Below are positions 25,778-35,511 of a stretch of 64,000 nucleotides of DNA, in pieces. Position 1 is the stretch's first letter. Every line of letters begins with the position of its first letter. The notes beneath the pieces were generated by a model. It had not been told where the DNA came from, did no database searches, and was given only the letters and a program-made list of their open reading frames with translations. Both the position numbers and the translations under genes were made by a program. Source of the stretch: Paenibacillus_AP thailandensis (lineage in GTDB: Bacteria; Bacillota; Bacilli; Paenibacillales; Paenibacillaceae); NCBI RefSeq assembly GCF_042685365.1, contig NZ_JBHUMY010000032.1, positions 1 to 64,000 of the forward strand. Direction: 5' to 3'.

Positions 25778-28700
25778 TCAGGAAGGCTGCTTCGTCATAA
25801 GCATATAAACGACTTTCGCGCATTCCGCCCGGGTGGCGGGCTTAGCCGGAGCGAACAGACGGCCGCCTTGACCTTCCAGGAAACCAAGCGTCACCGCTTT
25901 GGCGATATACGCTTTGGCCCATTCGCTCATGGCATCTTGGTCGTCGAACGCTTCAAGGCTTCCTTCGGCCGCTTCGACGGCACCGTACTTCCACTCGTAA
26001 GCCTTCACCATAATAACCGCCATTTCCTCGCGGGTAATCGTCCGGCTTGGCTCGAACTTCCCGTTGCCGCTGCCTTCGATAATTCCGGCTTCCGTTAGGG
26101 CGCCGACGGCCTGCTCGTACCAGCTGCCCGCCGCGACGTCGGAATAACGTCCGCCTGCGCCTGCCCCTTCCATGCCGAACGCCCCGGCAATGAGCTTGGC
26201 GAATTCGGCCCTCGTCGTTTCTTTGCCCGGCAGGAAGCGCGTGTCGTCGACGCCGCTTACGACGCCCAGCTTCGCCAGCTCTTCAATATAGCCGTGAGCC
26301 CAATGCGACTGCGGAACGTCCGCAAAGCTTTTGCCGGCGCCGCCGCCGTTATTGCCGTTGCTTCCGTTGTTTCCGGTGTTGCCGATGCTGCCATTGTTGC
26401 CATTGTTTCCGTTATTGCCATTGTTGCCGTTGTTGCCGTTATTTCCGTTGTCGTTATCGTCCTCATCGTCGTCCTTATCGCCGCTGCCGGTATAGAAGCC
26501 CCAAATATCGGAGAGCGTGCTGCCGCTGTTGCCGTCTTCCGCAAGAACATACCACTCGTAGTACTCGTCCTCGTCCAGACCGTTCCACCGGAGGGAGGCT
26601 TCGGAGCCGCTCTCGGCCTTATCCACTGTGCCGATGAGCTGATCCGTATAAATGTTCGCCGCAAAATAATCCGTCGCGACGCGTTTATTCATCGCGCCCA
26701 GATCGATATCGAGATCAAACTCGTCTTTGCCAGGATATTCGGCCGGATCGTAATAATTATAATCGTCCCGGTACGGCGAATACGTCTTGACGTGAACCTG
26801 GTTGTTGTCGAGATCGAATTGCAGCAAGCGAATATAACCGGCTCCGCCTTCTTCCCCGCCTTGATAATCGGCCAGCATTTGGTACACTTTCCGGTCGGGA
26901 GAGCCGTCTCCGTTATCGTCGATCTCGTCGACGAGCGTCTCCGCATCGTGATAATGGCCGCTTAACGTCATGATGACGTTCGGGTTCGGCACGACGACGC
27001 GCTCGTAAATTTCGTCCGCGATCGGCGCACGGTTGCCCGAAACGAGCAAATATTCGTGAAAGGCCAATATCGCTTTGCGGTCCGGATGCTCGGATACGAC
27101 CTTGTTCACCCAATCGATTTCCTGGTCGCCGATATTCCAGCCCATATATACGATAATAAAATCGTTGCCGCCGGCGGAAACGAGATCGTAATGGCCGCGG
27201 TTGTTTTGGTACGAACCGCCGTAAGTCGGCTGATGGCTGAACCGGTCCTCGCCGTAGTTCGCCCAATAATGCGTATAATCGCCCGACTGATGCGAAACGT
27301 CGTGGTTGCCGGCCAGCACGCCGTACGGAATGCCCGACTCGTCGAGTATGCGCATCGAAGCGTTCGCGTTGTTCCATTGATCTTGATCTTCCGCGTCGTC
27401 GACGATGTCGCCGGTATGAATGACGTATTTAATGTTATTTGTTTCTTCGTTGTCGACTACCCACTGCACATTGGTCGTATAAATCCAAGGAAAGCTTTCC
27501 GAATAGTATTGCGTATCCGACATCCATACGAACGTAAAATCGTACGGATCTTCGGACACCGGCTTCTCGTCCTGAACCATCACGCGGATTTTGCCGTCCG
27601 CATTGTAATCGCCTGCCGCTACCGCAGCGGAAAGCTCGAAATCTTCCGTTCCGGCGATTTGGTTATCCAGCATCGACCACTCCCCTTCGCCGGGGTTCCA
27701 GGCGTACAAGCTCACCTTACGGCCTTCGAGCGATTTGCCCTGCCATTTGATTTCCACCCGGTCCGTCGCCTTGACGGAAGGATCGAGATCGATCTCGAAA
27801 CGATGATACGGGAATTGCTCCGTCGAATCGGTCGTCAAATATTCGCCGTCTATGGCGCCGATATCGCTATAGTCCTCGTCCGTCAACGCTTGCTCGTCCT
27901 CCGGCGCGAGCAGCTTCGGCGGCTCCGTATCGGATGCTCCTTTGTAAGCCACAAGCCCGTTCCGCTTCGCGCCGTCGTAATGGAAGCCCCGGTAGAAGGA
28001 GGCTTTGAAGAGATCGCCTTGCGGATCCGTCAGCCTGACTTTCAGCATCGGATTGTCGGAGACGTTCTTCTCCCCGTCCTGCGGAGCGACAAGCTGCGGT
28101 TTGACCGGATTTTCGCTAGGCACCTCGAAGCGCACGACCTTCTCCGACGCATTGCCCGCTTTGTCCACAGCCGTCACCGCAAAAGCGTGAGATCCTCCCG
28201 CCAGCTTGCCGGAAGAAGCGGCATAAGGCAATTCGATCGTTTGGCCGTCAAGCGTTGCCGTCACCGAATCTACGCCCGCCAGCTCGTCAACGATTTCGGC
28301 GTCAAGCGCAAACTCGCCGCGGTACGTTTCGCCGTCCTTCACGGAAGGCGTAATGACTGGCGCGGTATTGTCGACGATAACGGTTGCGGCCGTTGACGGG
28401 CCGTTCGTATCCTGCAGGCTGACGGTATGGGATCCGTCGGCCGTTGTCGTCGTGTTCCATTCGTATGCGACGGATTTCAGCTCTGCGGAAGTAAGCGTAA
28501 AGTTAAATTCCAAAGCTTCATGCATATTGCTGCCGTCGCCCATGGCCAGCACTTCCTCGCGGTCGGCGTAATCCGGATCGTAAATGACCGTGCCGTCCGC
28601 AAGCACAAGCCGAACGTTGCGAATCTTAAAGTCGTCTTTGTTTTCTTCCTCCCGGTCGTCGAACGGACCGGTTTTCGTTCCCGCCCGGATGGCGATCCGG

Positions 28701-31183
28701 TTGCCGCCTTCGTCCAGACGGCCGGCCTCGATCGGGTAAGTCAGCGTCGTCCAATTGTTAATCGGATCGAGGAACGTATATAAGATTTCGTCTCCCATCG
28801 TGACTGCGTTTTTAAAGTAATAGTTTACGCCCGTAGCTTCAAACGCGAAGTGAGCGTCCTGCTCCAAAGCGCGGTACGTGCCCGCGGCTTGCTCCCCGTC
28901 GATGGAAAGCGTCAGGTCCCCGGCGCCCGATCCATTCGAAGCTCCTTTGATGACGGTCGTTCCGCTGACGATATCGCCGTCCGCGACGTTCAACCGAATA
29001 GCCGCATCGTTCCTCCCGTTCTGAACGTTAACGCGGAACACGTCCGATTTCACCGTATTGGGTCCGTCGGAAGCTTCGTAGTAATAGTCGACATGCTTGC
29101 GTCCGATCAATTCGGCGGAATAAACGGTGTAATGATACATAGTGTCCGAATAATCTTCGTACAAATACCGCTTCGTATAGTCGGTATCGCGGTCCGTTTT
29201 ATAGTAAAGAGCGACCGACTTGACGCCGGTGCCGTCTTTTACATCCGCCGTAATGCTCAGGTTGTCCAGCTCGTTCACTTCGGACTCCGTCCGATTGGCA
29301 ATCACCGGAGCTTCCGTATCCGCTTGCGTTGCATTAAGCTTCTGAGGAACCTGCACGTCGTCGACGCTGCCCGGCGTGGCCGTCTTCTTGCCGAACACAT
29401 ATTCAAGCATCTCCGTAGAACCGTTTGCCGGATAACGATAGTTATAGCCTTTATTGACGTCGCTGGTAGGCGTTCCGTCTCCGTGTTTGGCAGCTCCGTC
29501 GTAATAGGCGACGGCTACGTCCTTATGCGTGTTCGTTCCGATCGCGACGCCGCGCTTGGAGCCGTTCGCCATGCCGTCGCTGTACATTTTGACGATGTTT
29601 TCGCCTTCGACGAGATTCGTGCCGAACGCTCGGTTGAAATCGGCTACCGTGCTTGCGGTATTGGCGCCGTTAATGATCCAAAAAACCATCGTTTTGCCGG
29701 ACTCTATGATGATGTCTTCCTTGTCCGTAGGCCAAACGACGTCTGCGTCCGGACCGCTGTCCGTATAACGGTAATAGATTTTATAGTCCTTGAAATTGAT
29801 CGGCTGATCGGTATTGTTGTATATTTCGATAAATTCGTACCCGTCCGAGCTTCCGATATTATCGCTGTTCGGAAGCAGCTCGGTCACCAGCATGGGAGGC
29901 ACGCCCGCATCGTCCGACGGCGCGATGAGCTCTACGGAGAACGTCTCCGACTGAACCGGATTGCCGTCCCCGCCGGTAAATTCAATATAATAAGTAAGCC
30001 GGCCGGCCCCCGCAAGAGCCTCCTTCGGAACCGCAGCCGAATAAACTTCGCCGTCCGCCGTCATCGCGGCGGATGCATAAGCGTCGTTCAGATCCGTTTT
30101 GTAATAAACGGCGGCGCCTTGTCCGTCGGCGGCAATGACCGCGTTTACGGCGTAATCTTGATTATCGTACGCCATAATAGCCGGCGTATGCGCAATGGCA
30201 ACGGGCGGCGCCGTCATGGCCACGTTGTAGATTTCCGTTTGAACGGGCTCCTTGTCGCCGTCTTGGGCTTGGATATAGTAATTGAGAAGCTTGCTGCCCG
30301 CCAAATCTTCCTTCGGAATAGCCGCTTCGTAGGTATCGCCCGTCACGCTTAACGGTATATCGGCATAACCGCCGCTTAAATCGGTCTTGTAATAGACCGA
30401 GGCCGTTACCGAGTCTTCGGCTCCGGCAATGACGGCCGATACGGAATAGTCCTCGCCGGTATCGGCTTTGCCAAGCGGAATCGTGCCGATCGTAAGCTCG
30501 CCGTCCCCGTCGAAAGGGATCAGCTGCGAGCGGTCGACCGCGCCCGGCGTCGCGTCCGCCGTACCCGGATTCGGCATCATCACCATCGAGGAAGAACCGG
30601 CGACGGGATGCCGGTACAAGATGCCCTTATCCTTGACGGTTTGCGCGTCGTTCTGGTAAGAGGCGCGTACGATTTCCGAACCGCTTCCGTCCCGGATGAC
30701 GAATGTGCGCGGGGCGCTGTTGCTCATCCCTCCGGTTGGCTCCAGCTTAAATACATTTTCGTTTTCGAGGAGGGACGTGCCGTAATTCGCGTTAAAATCG
30801 TTAACGGTCAACGACGCATTGGCGTCATTGATAACCCAAAATACAAAGGCCTCTCCCGGCTCCAGCGACATATCGCCTTCATAGGAAGGCTTCCATGCGA
30901 TCGTATTATACTCTCCGCCGGAAGAAATATATTCATAGTTGAGGCTGTAATCCTTCCAATTCACCGTTTCGTCCGAACGGTTATAAATCTCGATGAATTC
31001 ATAACCGTCGCCCGACCCGACGTTCGTCGAATCCGGGACGAGCTCCGTAATGAGAAGCTTTGGCGCGTACGCGGACTTGTCCGCCGCGGCGTAGCCGATG
31101 CCGGCAGGCAGCGCGGCGCCCAGCAGCATGGAGCCTGCCACGGCCAGCGAGCACCATCTTCGAATCCTTTTCCCAACGTTCAT
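25778..31183 (-). CDS. 1801-residue lamin-tail/metallophosphatase/SLH surface protein
   Basis: Domains in order: signal peptide to about residue 32; lamin-tail domain 1 (about 40-190, LLITELVPDSTNVGSGDGYEF); two Ig-like or lipoxygenase-type beta modules; lamin-tail domain 2 (about 430-580); more beta modules; and a calcineurin-type metallophosphatase (about 1210-1480). The phosphatase carries MSDTQYY, HTGDIVDD, GNHD and SGHYHDAE metal-site motifs. An Asn/Gly-rich spacer and three SLH repeats (from about 1618) complete it. It would be a wall-anchored phosphoesterase. GGGAGAG lies ten bases before the ATG, and four PhoP-like hexamers lie 58-96 bases upstream, which fits phosphate-starvation expression. 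The substrate is unknown. Confidence 0.9.
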   Translation of the reverse strand: MNVGKRIRRWCSLAVAGSMLLGAALPAGIGYAAADKSAYAPKLLITELVPDSTNVGSGDGYEFIEIYNRSDETVNWKDYSLNYEYISSGGEYNTIAWKPSYEGDMSLEPGEAFVFWVINDANASLTVNDFNANYGTSLLENENVFKLEPTGGMSNSAPRTFVIRDGSGSEIVRASYQNDAQTVKDKGILYRHPVAGSSSMVMMPNPGTADATPGAVDRSQLIPFDGDGELTIGTIPLGKADTGEDYSVSAVIAGAEDSVTASVYYKTDLSGGYADIPLSVTGDTYEAAIPKEDLAGSKLLNYYIQAQDGDKEPVQTEIYNVAMTAPPVAIAHTPAIMAYDNQDYAVNAVIAADGQGAAVYYKTDLNDAYASAAMTADGEVYSAAVPKEALAGAGRLTYYIEFTGGDGNPVQSETFSVELIAPSDDAGVPPMLVTELLPNSDNIGSSDGYEFIEIYNNTDQPINFKDYKIYYRYTDSGPDADVVWPTDKEDIIIESGKTMVFWIINGANTASTVADFNRAFGTNLVEGENIVKMYSDGMANGSKRGVAIGTNTHKDVAVAYYDGAAKHGDGTPTSDVNKGYNYRYPANGSTEMLEYVFGKKTATPGSVDDVQVPQKLNATQADTEAPVIANRTESEVNELDNLSITADVKDGTGVKSVALYYKTDRDTDYTKRYLYEDYSDTMYHYTVYSAELIGRKHVDYYYEASDGPNTVKSDVFRVNVQNGRNDAAIRLNVADGDIVSGTTVIKGASNGSGAGDLTLSIDGEQAAGTYRALEQDAHFAFEATGVNYYFKNAVTMGDEILYTFLDPINNWTTLTYPIEAGRLDEGGNRIAIRAGTKTGPFDDREEENKDDFKIRNVRLVLADGTVIYDPDYADREEVLAMGDGSNMHEALEFNFTLTSAELKSVAYEWNTTTTADGSHTVSLQDTNGPSTAATVIVDNTAPVITPSVKDGETYRGEFALDAEIVDELAGVDSVTATLDGQTIELPYAASSGKLAGGSHAFAVTAVDKAGNASEKVVRFEVPSENPVKPQLVAPQDGEKNVSDNPMLKVRLTDPQGDLFKASFYRGFHYDGAKRNGLVAYKGASDTEPPKLLAPEDEQALTDEDYSDIGAIDGEYLTTDSTEQFPYHRFEIDLDPSVKATDRVEIKWQGKSLEGRKVSLYAWNPGEGEWSMLDNQIAGTEDFELSAAVAAGDYNADGKIRVMVQDEKPVSEDPYDFTFVWMSDTQYYSESFPWIYTTNVQWVVDNEETNNIKYVIHTGDIVDDAEDQDQWNNANASMRILDESGIPYGVLAGNHDVSHQSGDYTHYWANYGEDRFSHQPTYGGSYQNNRGHYDLVSAGGNDFIIVYMGWNIGDQEIDWVNKVVSEHPDRKAILAFHEYLLVSGNRAPIADEIYERVVVPNPNVIMTLSGHYHDAETLVDEIDDNGDGSPDRKVYQMLADYQGGEEGGAGYIRLLQFDLDNNQVHVKTYSPYRDDYNYYDPAEYPGKDEFDLDIDLGAMNKRVATDYFAANIYTDQLIGTVDKAESGSEASLRWNGLDEDEYYEWYVLAEDGNSGSTLSDIWGFYTGSGDKDDDEDDNDNGNNGNNGNNGNNGNNGNNGSIGNTGNNGSNGNNGGGAGKSFADVPQSHWAHGYIEELAKLGVVSGVDDTRFLPGKETTRAEFAKLIAGAFGMEGAGAGGRYSDVAAGSWYEQAVGALTEAGIIEGSGNGKFEPSRTITREEMAVIMVKAYEWKYGAVEAAEGSLEAFDDQDAMSEWAKAYIAKAVTLGFLEGQGGRLFAPAKPATRAECAKVVYMLMTKQPS

Positions 31184-31240
31184 CTCCGCTAATCTCTCCC
31201 TAATGTTATGTATAAATCTTTCAGAAGCTTACTCGTGCAA

Positions 31241-31279
31241 TGTTAAGAAGAAGTCAAGCTTGCGATAAGAATTTGTAAA
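31241..31279 (-). promoter_or_regulatory. Four-hexamer PhoP-box array upstream of metallophosphatase gene
   Basis: On the minus strand TTTACA-N5-TTATCG-N5-TTGACT-N5-TTAACA: four hexamers starting with TT, all with 5-base spacers and hence an 11-bp period on one DNA face. This is the arrangement of Bacillus PhoP boxes (TT[ACT]A[CT]A). The nearer edge is 58 bases before the start codon of a predicted phosphatase. Confidence 0.55.
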
Positions 31280-31402
31280 TCCGTGCCATTACCGGCCCGG
31301 CAGCCAAGGAAGAAGGACACCAAGTGCGTCATTCCCCGGGGACAAGCCGCATACATTTAGAAAGAATAGCAGGGACAGGCTGCTACACCTTTCGAAATAG
31401 GG

Positions 31403-32074
31403 ATGATCCTCTTGATAAAAAGCGGTTTTCGCCGGTTTAACGAATCGTTTATGCTGCGCTTGGCTGCCAAAGGCCCTTTCATTATCGCCGGTTCCGTCAT
31501 CCAAGGCTTCGCAATGGGCGTATTTCTGTTCCCGCACTCCATCCCGTCCGGCGGCGGAGCCGGCCTGGCGGTGCTGCTGAACCATTGGCTCCATACGCCG
31601 ATCAGCATCGGGCTGTGGCTGACGAATTTTTTGTTTCTTATGTCCGCGGTCCATTATCTCGGCAAAATGAGCGCCTTCGGCACGATTATGACCATAACGG
31701 TCACCTCGATATCGGTCAATTTTTTCGAGGAATATTTGAAATCTCCGTTCGTCAGCTGGTGGACCGATCTGCTTGTCGGGTCGATCATTTTGGGAACAGG
31801 CGTCTCCATCCTGCTTAAGCAAAGGGTTTCGAACGGCGGAATCGGCTTTGCCGCGCTTGCGATTTCCAAATATAAAAAAACCGATCCCGCCAAAATTTTA
31901 TTTTGGCTGAACGGCGGCATCATCGTCGTTACGGCTTGCGTCATCGATTGGATGATTATTGTGCAGGCGATCATTTGCCAGTGGATATCGACAAGAATCG
32001 TCAGCTGGCTGTATCGTGCTTCCTTCCCTCGGAAACGGTTCTATACCGTAGCCTGGCGCAAGAAACAGGATTGA
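31403..32074 (+). CDS. YitT-family membrane protein, shortened
   Basis: 223 residues with five or six membrane helices and the family's GFAMGVFLFPHSIPSGGGAGLA segment. Most YitT-family proteins are about 280-290 residues and end in a cytosolic DUF2179 domain; here the last helix is followed by only about 25 basic residues, so that domain is missing. The family's role is unknown, with transport suggested. Ribosome-site evidence is weak at ATG 31403; a TTG at 31412 with AGGG nine bases upstream is an alternative. Confidence 0.7.
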   Translation: MILLIKSGFRRFNESFMLRLAAKGPFIIAGSVIQGFAMGVFLFPHSIPSGGGAGLAVLLNHWLHTPISIGLWLTNFLFLMSAVHYLGKMSAFGTIMTITVTSISVNFFEEYLKSPFVSWWTDLLVGSIILGTGVSILLKQRVSNGGIGFAALAISKYKKTDPAKILFWLNGGIIVVTACVIDWMIIVQAIICQWISTRIVSWLYRASFPRKRFYTVAWRKKQD

Positions 32075-32194
32075 CGGGCACCGCATAAGCGCATGCGGTA
32101 GACGCGATGCATATTTTGAGCCACTACGGCGCATCATACTGCTGGCAGCGTAACGAAGATTGCCGAACGACTGCGAAGAATCGAGGGATCCGCG

Positions 32195-32569
32195 ATGGCC
32201 GAAAAAAACATTCTTGCCTACTTTAAAAGTCCTGAGCAAGCGAAAAAGGCGCTGGAGCAAATCAAACCGTTAAAGCTCGTTGACAGCTCGATCGACCGGT
32301 TCGACGGTTATCCGGGCGACGGGTTGGAGCATATCGAAAATCCGGTTACAAGCGATTTCCCCGGCTTGGGCTACTTGACGCTTGGCGGCGATTTCTCGGA
32401 CCGCGACGCCGGCATTCTAGCCGCAACGAGCGTCAGCGCCAGCGGAATGAGTTCCGGCGGCAAGGATAACGAGGTGTCGGGGCGCGATATTCTTTTGACC
32501 ATCGTCATCGAAGAAGAGGACTTCGACAAAGCGATGGCGATCGTCCAGAAAGAAGGCGCATTAGTCTAA
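32195..32569 (+). CDS. Conserved small protein of unknown function
   Basis: 124 residues, acidic and soluble, with no signal or membrane segment. The N-terminus (KNILAYFKSPEQAKKALEQIK) and C-terminus (LLTIVIEEEDFDKAMAIVQKEGA) look like a ferredoxin-like alpha/beta fold with a Gly/Ser-rich middle, the layout of small stress-type proteins, but I do not recognise a named family. GAGGGA lies six bases before the ATG. It sits upstream of the MFS gene in the same direction and might share its transcript. Confidence 0.7.
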   Translation: MAEKNILAYFKSPEQAKKALEQIKPLKLVDSSIDRFDGYPGDGLEHIENPVTSDFPGLGYLTLGGDFSDRDAGILAATSVSASGMSSGGKDNEVSGRDILLTIVIEEEDFDKAMAIVQKEGALV

Positions 32570-32654
32570 AGGCATGAGACGGGATGTTCCGGCACTGGAA
32601 TGTCTCTTTTTTTCTTATGGCCGACAATCCCGAGCAAGAGGAGCCCGCATACGA

Positions 32655-33959
32655 ATGGAAAAAACAAAATCACGAAAACTGGACATAAGCTTTAAAAGCG
32701 ATTTGGACATTAAGGATTTAAGCCAAAATCAGGCAAAAGAAAAAGATTCAACAAAGGCCGGCGGATCCAAAGGCCGGGTGTGGGAATATATCGCGCTGGC
32801 CACGATTCCGATCGTGCTCGTCTTCGGCAACTCGATGCTTGTGCCGGTGCTCCCGGTTATGCAGCGGGAACTTGGCATCAGCAAGCTGCAAAGCAGCCTG
32901 ATCATTACGATTTTTTCGTTAGCCGCCGGACTGTTTATTCCGATTATCGGCTACTTGTCCGACCGTTACGGCCGGAAGATCATCATCATACCGGCGTTAA
33001 TCGTGTACGGGGGCGGCGGAATATTGGCCGGCTTCGGCGCGATATGGGACTCTTATCCGGTCATTATCGCCGCGAGAGCGATTCAAGGCATTGCCGCATC
33101 GGGAACGGCCCCGATTGCGATGGCGCTTGTAGGGGATTCGTATAAAGGCGGAGAAGAAAGCAAAGCGCTTGGCTTGATCGAAGCCTCCAACGGGGTAGGG
33201 AAGGTGCTCAGCCCGATTATCGGCTCCTTGCTCGTTTTAATCGTATGGTATGCGTCCTTTTTCGCTTTTCCCGTTTTTTGCGCCTTGTCGCTTGTTGCCG
33301 TCATCTTCCTGATCCGCGAGCCGAAGCACGGCCAGAAGCAGGATTTGAAGCCTTATATTCAAAAAATCGGACAACTGTTCAAACAGAAGGGCTCCTGGCT
33401 TATCACCTCGTTTTTCGCGGGTGCGCTCGGGCTGTTTATTTTGTTCGGCGTTCTTTTTTACCTGTCCAATATTTTGGAGGATAAGCCTTACAATATCGAT
33501 GGAGTCGTCAAAGGGCTCGTTTTGGCCATCCCGCTGCTTGCGATGGTCATCACTTCCTATACGACGGGAAGCATCATCAAGAAAAAAGGGACATTGATAC
33601 GGTGGCTGATCAACATCGGATTGTTAGCCATGACCGTTTCGCTTGCGGCTACCATCTTTTTCTTCAAAAACATTTACGTTTTTATCGGCCTGCTGACGGT
33701 CAGCAGCATCGGAACGGGTCTGCTTCTTCCTTGTCTCAACACGATCATTACCGGATCCGTGCAAAAAAGCGAACGCGGCATGATTACGTCTCTGTACAAC
33801 AGCCTTCGCTTTCTGGGCGTCGCGGCCGGTCCGCCTTTATTCGGCTGGTTGATGGATCAATCCGATCGAATGGTGTTTATTACCGTATCCGTATTGTCCT
33901 TGATCACGCTCGGATTCGTCTTTTTCCTGATCAAGCCTCCGCCCAAATTGGCGGAATAA
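32655..33959 (+). CDS. Major facilitator superfamily efflux transporter
   Basis: 434 residues with a charged cytosolic N-terminus of about 40 residues and twelve predicted membrane helices. Motif A (GYLSDRYGRKIII) lies between helices 2 and 3 and a PxxGxxxD-like segment follows. This fits drug:proton antiporters of the Bmr type; the substrate is unknown. I start at ATG 32655 with GAGGAG 11 bases upstream; the reading from 32574 adds residues that do not resemble the family. Confidence 0.85.
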   Translation: MEKTKSRKLDISFKSDLDIKDLSQNQAKEKDSTKAGGSKGRVWEYIALATIPIVLVFGNSMLVPVLPVMQRELGISKLQSSLIITIFSLAAGLFIPIIGYLSDRYGRKIIIIPALIVYGGGGILAGFGAIWDSYPVIIAARAIQGIAASGTAPIAMALVGDSYKGGEESKALGLIEASNGVGKVLSPIIGSLLVLIVWYASFFAFPVFCALSLVAVIFLIREPKHGQKQDLKPYIQKIGQLFKQKGSWLITSFFAGALGLFILFGVLFYLSNILEDKPYNIDGVVKGLVLAIPLLAMVITSYTTGSIIKKKGTLIRWLINIGLLAMTVSLAATIFFFKNIYVFIGLLTVSSIGTGLLLPCLNTIITGSVQKSERGMITSLYNSLRFLGVAAGPPLFGWLMDQSDRMVFITVSVLSLITLGFVFFLIKPPPKLAE

Positions 33960-34056
33960 GAAAGGTGAACAGGCTGGACTGGGCACCGCCGAGGCGGAAG
34001 CGCATATGTTATCTTGTCATTCCAATATGAAGAACGACAAGGAGAGATCATACCGG

Positions 34057-34920
34057 ATGAAAGCTTCCCTTCGCAGGGCCTGGCCGGCCGAACTTACCGA
34101 TCCGAGCGGTTGCCGCAACGATTCCGAGCATGGCTCCGACCCTATCAGAGCGTTTCAGGCCGATCGCGGCCATACGATGGTTATCGATAAAGGACTTGGA
34201 CGAAACGCGTTTACAGATCTGATCGAAATGGCTTCCGGGTATATCGATTGCATCAAGCTCGGGTTCGGGACCGCCCCTCTTTACCGGACGGAGCTGCTGC
34301 TGCATAAGATCCAATTGGCGACACGGCACGGCATTACGGTGATGCCGGGAGGAACGCTCCTTGAGACGGCCGTGCAGCAAGACGTCGTGCCGGCTTTTTT
34401 CGAAACGATTTGCAATCTCGGATTTAACGCTGTCGAAGTCTCCGACGGTACGATCGAGCTTACGCGGAGGAAACGGACGGAGCTGATTCGGGAGGGCGTG
34501 AAGCAAGGTCTTCGCGTGTATACCGAATACGGAAAAAAACTGTCCGGATCGATACTCGACGCCAAGCTGCTGGCCCAGACAATGGAGGCGGATCTGGCCG
34601 CCGGGGCGAGCCTTGTGACCGTTGAAGCCCGCGAGTCGGGCATGGGCGTCGGGCTTTTTGACGAAAAAGGAGAATGCCGGAAAGATATTTTGGATGCCGT
34701 CGTCCAGTTTGTGCCGGATACGAACCGGTTAATGTGGGAAGCTCCGCTAAAGCATCAGCAAGTGATGTTTTTGCGCAAGTTCGGTCCGGGGGTGCATTTG
34801 GGCAATATCCAACCGGGGGATGCGCTGGCACTTGAAACGATGCGGCGCGGACTTCGCCAGGACACCTTTGATTTTGGAGTGTCCCAAACGCATGCAAAAC
34901 CGAATCTGTACATGATTTAA
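34057..34920 (+). CDS. Phosphosulfolactate synthase (ComA/YitD family)
   Basis: 287 residues matching (2R)-phospho-3-sulfolactate synthase, which adds sulfite to phosphoenolpyruvate in a TIM barrel. Family stretches seen are MVIDKGLGRNAFTDLIEMA, IDCIKLGFGT, MPGGTLLETA, FNAVEVSDG and LIREGVKQG. In archaea this starts coenzyme M synthesis; in spore-formers it is associated with sulfolactate in spores. AAGGAG lies about ten bases before ATG 34057. It follows the MFS gene by about 100 bases; whether that transporter handles a sulfonate is open. The cysJI sulfite reductase lies a few kb further along. Confidence 0.87.
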   Translation: MKASLRRAWPAELTDPSGCRNDSEHGSDPIRAFQADRGHTMVIDKGLGRNAFTDLIEMASGYIDCIKLGFGTAPLYRTELLLHKIQLATRHGITVMPGGTLLETAVQQDVVPAFFETICNLGFNAVEVSDGTIELTRRKRTELIREGVKQGLRVYTEYGKKLSGSILDAKLLAQTMEADLAAGASLVTVEARESGMGVGLFDEKGECRKDILDAVVQFVPDTNRLMWEAPLKHQQVMFLRKFGPGVHLGNIQPGDALALETMRRGLRQDTFDFGVSQTHAKPNLYMI

Positions 34921-34944
34921 TGCCGTTCTTCTTTCATCATGCGC

Positions 34945-34978
34945 AAAAAAGGAACCTGTGCGGAATAGGTTCCTTTTT
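34945..34978. terminator. Bidirectional terminator after phosphosulfolactate synthase
   Basis: GGAACCT pairs with AGGTTCC around GTGCGGAAT, flanked by AAAAAA on the left and TTTTT on the right. It can stop both the rightward gene and the leftward small gene at 35002. Confidence 0.85.
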
Positions 34979-35001
34979 GCTTTCGTATAATAGACATTGT
35001 C

Positions 35002-35181
35002 TCAGGCATCTTCCGCAGAAGCGGTTCGATGTTCCGAATCGCGGCGGCGGTCGCGGCATTCCGGATTGTCGCAAACGCCGTAATAAGTAACCACTTTGTT
35101 CGTCGAGAACGTGTCGACCATGCTTTCGCAATGTTTGCAAACGATTACGCCCCAGTGCTGCGATACTTCGGAATGTAACAT
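35002..35181 (-). CDS. SR1P-like small zinc-ribbon peptide
   Basis: 59 residues. The core GVIVCKHCESMVDTFSTNKV is followed by TYYGVC and ends CDNPEC. It therefore has two CxxC-type pairs and the spacing G-x-IVC-x-x-C-x(5)-F-x(3)-KV-x(3)-YG-x-C of the SR1P family. In Bacillus subtilis SR1P (39 residues) is translated from the SR1 regulatory RNA and binds GapA. Here the N-terminus is about seven residues longer and an acidic/basic tail of about 20 residues is added. Start 35181 is preceded by AAAGGATGAG. Whether its transcript also acts as a regulatory RNA cannot be seen. Bases 35182-35511 hold no other gene I can support, but include a PhoP-like hexamer series at 35445-35472. Confidence 0.65.
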   Translation of the reverse strand: MLHSEVSQHWGVIVCKHCESMVDTFSTNKVVTYYGVCDNPECRDRRRDSEHRTASAEDA

Positions 35182-35511
35182 GCCTCGCTCATCCTTTCCA
35201 ATTCGCGTATAGTCCATTCGGTAACCTCGGCCTGCCGCTGTCTTCTCCGGTTGGATAAAGCCTCCATTTCTAATCTTTAATATACAGCAAAAAGGAGCTC
35301 GATTCAATATTTAAGACGCATTTAATTTTCGAAAACCTTTAATTATGATGAATTATATAAACTATTAATACATCATATATAAAGACTCGCATCTTCCTCC
35401 CGATTTCGCCGCAACGTTACATAATGGACCGGCCTCGCCACATATTTTAAGAAGAAGACAATCTTACGATAATATTTCCGATTTTCAGTAATGGAAAGGA
35501 GTGACCAATCC

